DNA of 64,000 nucleotides. Origin: Cornus controversa. Its lineage: Eukaryota > Streptophyta > Magnoliopsida > Cornales > Cornaceae. The stretch is from contig CM048849.1 of NCBI GenBank assembly GCA_026545225.1, positions 42,804,336 to 42,868,335 on the forward strand, read 5' to 3'. Below are positions 59,367-64,000 of the stretch, in pieces. Position 1 is the stretch's first letter, and each line of letters starts with the position of its first letter. The position numbers were made by a program, and so were the translations under genes. A model generated the notes under the pieces. That model was not told the origin of the DNA, did not search any database, and saw only the letters and a list, made by a program, of their open reading frames with translations.

Positions 59367-62300
59367 ATGAATCCAGTCTTATATAAGGCTGCCATGGAGG
59401 GAAAGAGTGACGTCCTGATCAAGTATCTTAACGAACATAACGAAGATGATCTTAAAGTCCAATTGACTCCCAACAACAACACGGTCCTCCACGTGGCGGC
59501 TCAGTTCAGGCAAACAGAGTGTACGAGGGAGATCTTACTTCTGTGTGGCGAATCACTACTTTTTTTAGCGAATATCAAAGGTGAGACGTCGCTTCACATT
59601 TCGGCAAGAGAGGGAGACATTGACACAGTACAAACACTCATTGACCATGCGAGAAAATTGGACGGCGATCTTGAGAGCGAGACTGGAGCTACCAAGGAGA
59701 TGCTGAGGATGACGAACGTGGAGGGTGACACGGCCTTGCACGAGGCTGTGCGAAATGGTCATCTTAAGGTAGTTGATATTTTAACAAAAGAAGACCCCGA
59801 CTTTTTACATTTTCCCAATAATGTTAAGGAGACTCCACTTTACCTGGCTGCCGAGAGAAGTTATCCAGATATTGTTTTTCAAATATTGGAAAATTGTCGT
59901 ATTTCCCCGACTTACATTGGCCCAAATGGAAGAACATCATTCCACGCGGCAACCATTTGTTATGACAAAGGTAGTCACTAACTAAATCTTTTATTCATTT
60001 ATTTTTGCTAACTTTTAGAAGAGAATAAAAAAACAGTACCTCAAGAATCAATTAACACAAATTAATGTTATGTTGAAGAGTCTTTGTTACTAATTTGCAG
60101 TAAACATTCACGTTTTTGTCATGACCACATAAAAATAAAACAAATAAATAAACATTAATAAAAAAATCTGAATTATCATATTTTAGTAAAAAACAAGCAA
60201 TTCCTAAAATGTTCTATTCGTATATAATGTTTTGTTTTTTTGTTTGCGAGTATGAGTTGCTAATATAACATTTTCTTTCAGAATGCATAAGAATTTTATA
60301 TGGTTGGAAATCATCACTAATCAAGGAAGCAGATGAATATGGATGGAGACCACTTCACTATGCTGCATCGCTTGGTCATGTATTGGCTGTTAAACAACTG
60401 CTTGATCTTGATAAATCTGTTGCATACCTTGTTACAGACTATGATGATAATATGACAACACTTGAAATAGCAGCTCGTCAAGGTCATATAGATGTCATGA
60501 AAGAACTTTTATCATGTTGTCCAGATTGCTGGGAGATGACCAACAATAGAGGCCAGAATATCCTTCACATTGCAGCAAAGCATAAGAAACACATTGTAAC
60601 CAAATTTATCTTAGCAAATCCCTTCGCCAGCAATCTTATAAATCAGAAAGACATCAAAGGAAATACACCTCCTCATTTGGTTGCTGCTTCCGGTTCTTTC
60701 GAGTACAGTCACTTACACAGCCACCCTAGAGTGGATACAAGGGCCTACAACAATGAAAACTTGACTGCACTGGAAATAGAGCGTGGACAATGGAATCCAA
60801 ACCTGGTAAGGATGTGTACCTTTATTTATTATTGTTATTTTTTTTAATCATGTGAAGGTTTTTCATTACATGAATACATGCCACATATACACTAGAAAGA
60901 AAAACACCTCTCTAGTTGCTCAGTTGTTATGAAATTAATTTGCTTTAAGTATCAAAAGTCCTCTCTGGAGTTGAGCTTGTGTGGAAATTTTTTCGTCTTG
61001 TATTTATAGTACATTTTCTGTTATTGGATTACTGGTGCATCATGAATGAAAATCTTCTCCATCAGATAGAGAAGTTGTCATTGTAGAGGTTGAAGTAGAA
61101 AGTATTGAGATTATATTATAGACTAAGGTAGGGGTGCGATGGTGTTTTTGTAGTTTGTTAGGGAAAATTATTAATGATAAAGTTGTTACATTGGTGGGAT
61201 TAGGAATATCATGGGGAGACTCTGGGTTGCTAGCTGATTTGTTGTAGGGCTCTCTCCAACGTATGTAGAGATTTTTTTAAGATGGTATGGGGCTCTCTCA
61301 AATGTGGGTCTCATGTGTTTTTTGTTTGCAAGCTCTTTACATATAGGTGTCATGTAAAGAGCACATGTGTGCCCCATCTATTTTATTTTTTATTTTTTTT
61401 ATTTAATTTGTCTCCTCTCGGCTTTTAGTCTTTTTTTTTTGTCTCTATCTTTCTCGGTTCAAATTTTATTTTAATTAGAATTGTATTGAGATCAATTTTC
61501 TTAAATATAAAAAAATTGTTTTAAATATTATTATATATATCAAATTATAAAATTAGTTAATAATGTAACATATAATTATTTTGTGAAAAAAATATATATT
61601 TAAAATAATAGAATTAGATTATGAGGATGGTTACACGTAAAGAGGAAGAGATCATGAAGAAATAAGAGTACTAAATTCTAGCTTTTGGGGTTGCCTGAAC
61701 CTAAAGATAGAAGATTCTTTTTTCAATAAAACTTCATTTTAGGTTTGGTTGCCTAAACCTTAGGCTCTCTCTATCTCATCTCTCTAATATTTTCTTTCTT
61801 ATTTAAAAAGGTAAAGTGCATTAAACCCAGTTTTACCGTCACGGTTTTGCAATAAACCCCTTTTGTTTTTGTTTTTGCATAAACCCATCAACTAGTAGAA
61901 GGGGTGAGAAAGCCGACGGTTTAATGAGAACGAGCTGTGAGACTGAAACCCGTCCATAAATACTCAGCTGTCATCCATAATTGTTAACAATTATTTGTAA
62001 ATTATTATTGAAGATGCATGAGATTCCTTTTTTAGGGTCTCAACTGAAAATTACTCAGTGGTAAAAAGGAATTACAATTCAAAAAATAACCGTAGGATCG
62101 AGATTAACTGATCGCCCAATCTCAGTAAATGTTTATCCATGAGTAAGACAAATACATATATGCACCTGAAATCTTAAACTCAAGTAATAAGGTGTGTGAG
62201 CTCACAGTAAAAGTGGTTTATATTAATTCGTATAATTTATTAATTTTGACGATACATCAATACTGTTCTTTTCAAATTGATCAAAGAACAAAAATGTAGG

Positions 62301-62800
62301 TAGCAAAGCTGGGTTGTCGGAACAAATTCAAAGTAAAGGAAACAGAGAAAGGAGTAGAAGACCCGGGGAAACTTTTGGAGACTCATTTGATAGTGGCTAT
62401 ACTTATAGCGACAGTAACCTTTGGAGCTGCTTTCACCATACCAGGTCTTTATGATGGCAACGATGGGCCGAAGCAAGGCATGACAATTTTAATGAGACAA
62501 GCAGCTTTCAAAGCATTTGTTGTGACCGATACTATTGCTACGGTCTTCTCTATTACTGCTGTATTTCTCCTCATGTTTGCATCCTACTATGCGGACAGTG
62601 ATAAGCGTGCTAACCGCCATGCAATTGCTTTTTCTCTCATTTTAGCAGCTATGGGAGCAATGGTGATTGCATTCATGACCGGCTTTTATGTTGTGTTGTC
62701 ACAGTCATCGGGCCTTGCAATCACTGTATGCATCATTTGTTGCTTCTTTTTTCTCGTTTCTTATTTTGTATTCAAGAAATGGGTGAGCGACATACGGTAG
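59367..62800 (+). CDS. Ankyrin-repeat protein with PGG-type membrane domain (ACD6-like), three exons
   Basis: Proposed exons are 59367-59970, 60282-60805 and 62300-62800. Every joint uses GT-AG and keeps the frame, giving 542 residues. The start MNPVLYKAAMEGK is the usual opening of this family. About nine ankyrin repeats lie between residues 38 and 365 (for example NNTVLHVAAQ, GDTALHEAVRNGH, WRPLHYAASLGH, ILHIAAK). From about 403 comes the membrane domain, with four hydrophobic helices beginning THLIVAILIATVTFGAAF. In this family the ankyrin part is cytosolic and the membrane part anchors it; ACD6 relatives act in salicylic-acid-linked defence and cell death, which is inference for this copy. 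Oddities: the PGG signature reads PGL, one TPLH reads TPPH, and the ninth repeat is short. Ordinary codon use and intact splice sites favour a working gene. A polyadenylation-like aataaa lies at 62842. Confidence 0.85.
59971..60281 (+). other. Intron 1 of the ankyrin gene
   Basis: 311 bp, GTAGTC to TTTCTTTCAG, phase 1. Confidence 0.8.
60806..62299 (+). other. Intron 2 of the ankyrin gene
   Basis: 1494 bp, GTAAGG to AATGTAG, phase 0, AT-rich. It separates the ankyrin part from the membrane part, a common split in the family. A stretch at 61816-61880 (tgcattaaaccc, then aataaacccc) looks like the end of a transposable element, but no partner end was found. Confidence 0.7.
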
Positions 62801-63059
62801 CCCAAAAAGCATTAAGAAACTCATTGTCTGGTGGTATCTTTAATAAACATTCTATTTAGATTGTTGTTCGTCGTTATATACATTTCACATTTTGATAACT
62901 TGTTCAATGATTTTTTCTTTTGTAGCCATTTTATCCTTGCAATTGATCCGAATAAAAAAAAATTGCCAATCAACTAAAACGTTTGTCCCTACAATGATAT
63001 TCCAAGTAGAGGCCAGACTCTAATTAAAGTTGGTAACTAAGATGGCGCTTTGAATTGGT
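62801..63059. other. 3' flank of the ankyrin gene
   Basis: It holds aataaa at 62842-62847 as a candidate polyadenylation signal. Nothing else was recognised. Confidence 0.55.
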
Positions 63060-63480
63060 TGGTTTGCTCTTGTTGTCAATTTTAACTTCGATTATTAGTA
63101 AGTTGAATTTTTTAGTCCAATTAATGAATCAACCCAGCACGTACACACAGACAACGAATAAATATATTCAAAGGATTGAAAAATGATTTTGTGACTAACG
63201 CGGTGTGGAAGTGGTTGCGAAAGCTTGATTAAAATTTAAAAGGGATGAATAGATTTACTTGCTCATTTGCTTAATTTTTCAGATTAATTCGATTTTAAGT
63301 TTAATTAAAAATTAATAAAAAATAAAGTGCATAAGTAATACTTGATTTACGTGTAAAAACCTAAGATGAAAAAAAACCACGGTGATGTGTTCCCTCAAAA
63401 AATCAAATCCATTGTTATTAAAGTAAAATACAACAGACTCTGTCTCAGACTCATACTCACTTCATTCTGCCAAGAATTTG
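63060..63480. repeat. Start of body D and an inverted copia-LTR-like piece
   Basis: 63070-63190 is a direct diverged copy of 6720-6810 and 12541-12560 (attagtaagttga, atgaatcaa, aggattgaaaa). 63205-63445 is the reverse complement of the first part of bodies A and C (about 4640-4905), so the piece is inverted relative to the direct copy next to it. Confidence 0.7.
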
Positions 63481-63850
63481 ATGCTAAATGCCTTAGGCTT
63501 ATTCTTATGACTCTACGTTCAATTATTGCAAGACTTCAGATTAATGCGACAATCCTTATAAAAAGGTAACTAAAAGAGCACGAATACTCTGCGAATATTT
63601 TGTTCCCATTGTAGTATGATTGTCTTTTCATTTTTCACCAACAAACAGTTAAAAAGAAACCAAACAAATAGTGATTTGATCAATAAAAAATTTCTAAAGC
63701 AATCTTCCTGATCAAGAATGTGTGCAAGGAAAGTAAGGAACATTAACACTTGTACCATCAAATAGTTGACAATTATATATATATATTTTTTAAAATAGTG
63801 TTACATGGGGACCAAGGAGACCCATTTCTCAAAATCATCAACCCATGCAT
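63481..63850. other. AT-rich spacer, no gene seen
   Basis: It has an (AT)n run at 63774-63785 and no supported coding sequence. Confidence 0.5.
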
Positions 63851-63854
63851 CTCC

Positions 63855-63860
63855 TATAAA
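63855..63860 (+). promoter_or_regulatory. Candidate TATA box of a gene beyond the right edge
   Basis: tataaa in the context ctcctataaattgac is followed by about 140 bp of C/T/A-rich leader-like DNA (aatcaacaacctaag) without an ATG-led gene before the window ends. Confidence 0.35.
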
Positions 63861-64000
63861 TTGACGGCTTACTCGTAGGAATTCCTCAATCAACAACCTA
63901 AGACTTAATCTCTTTAAGTTCCTGCAACTTAATTTACTTTACTTAACAAGTTCTTATTTTCTTTCGTTAGCTCTTCCCTATGTACTCTAGTTTCAAGTAG

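Overview
The window is nuclear DNA of a flowering plant, most likely a eudicot. The evidence is AT-rich sequence with nested plant LTR retrotransposons (chromovirus, Tnt1-type copia, Athila, Tat with a second RNase H, a TRIM), Mutator- and hAT-type DNA elements, and one spliced ankyrin-repeat/PGG gene of the ACD6-like type. No tRNA, rRNA, CRISPR or organellar genes were recognised. About 85% of the window is mobile or duplicated DNA.

Layout. 1-4505: remnant of a Ty3 chromovirus whose 5' LTR runs off the left edge and holds a 68-bp tandem array. 4590-18300: a long non-genic duplicated block (body A), split by a copia element (6814-12538). Part of that copia element, plus its flank, was then tandemly re-duplicated (11023-16647). 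16902-17162: a small Mutator-type MITE. 18707-19676: an inverted-repeat element. 19878-20583 and 20703-22249: two Mutator-type elements with exact 9-bp target duplications. 22259-23528: AT-rich DNA and relics. 23529-35291: an Athila element with two 1505-bp LTRs, an in-frame loss of integrase, and a TRIM (31511-32082) inside its env-position ORF. 35311-49521: a Tat-lineage element with a 5'-truncated LTR, decayed gag-pol, and on its minus strand a broken plant-mobile-domain (PMD) gene followed by a coiled-coil segment. 49640-50335: body B and an ankyrin-promoter-like relic. 50336-51356: a hAT-type element. 51695-58960: body C, interrupted by a solo LTR (54372-55629) and a Mutator element (55675-57329). 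59367-62800: the only intact-looking host gene, three exons, 542 residues, with an ankyrin array and a PGG-type membrane domain. 63060-63560: the start of another body copy (D) plus an inverted repeat. 63855: a TATA box and leader-like DNA that may belong to a gene beyond the right edge.

Reading the pieces together, the locus looks like an old tandem array of ACD6-like ankyrin genes. A recurring body plus promoter-proximal segment is seen about every unit (A near 6.7-20.6 kb, B near 49.6-51.4 kb, C at 51.7-59.3 kb, and the start of D at 63.06 kb), but only unit C still carries a gene. Because the body copies are paralogous, five insertions have an exact empty site in a sister copy. This fixes their ends and target duplications and lets the order of events be reconstructed. 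The least ordinary items are the antisense PMD gene inside the Tat element, the copia-plus-flank tandem duplication with a microhomology-type deletion, the integrase-less but otherwise young Athila element, and the ghost-promoter array. I saw no convincing new defence or RNA-guided system.
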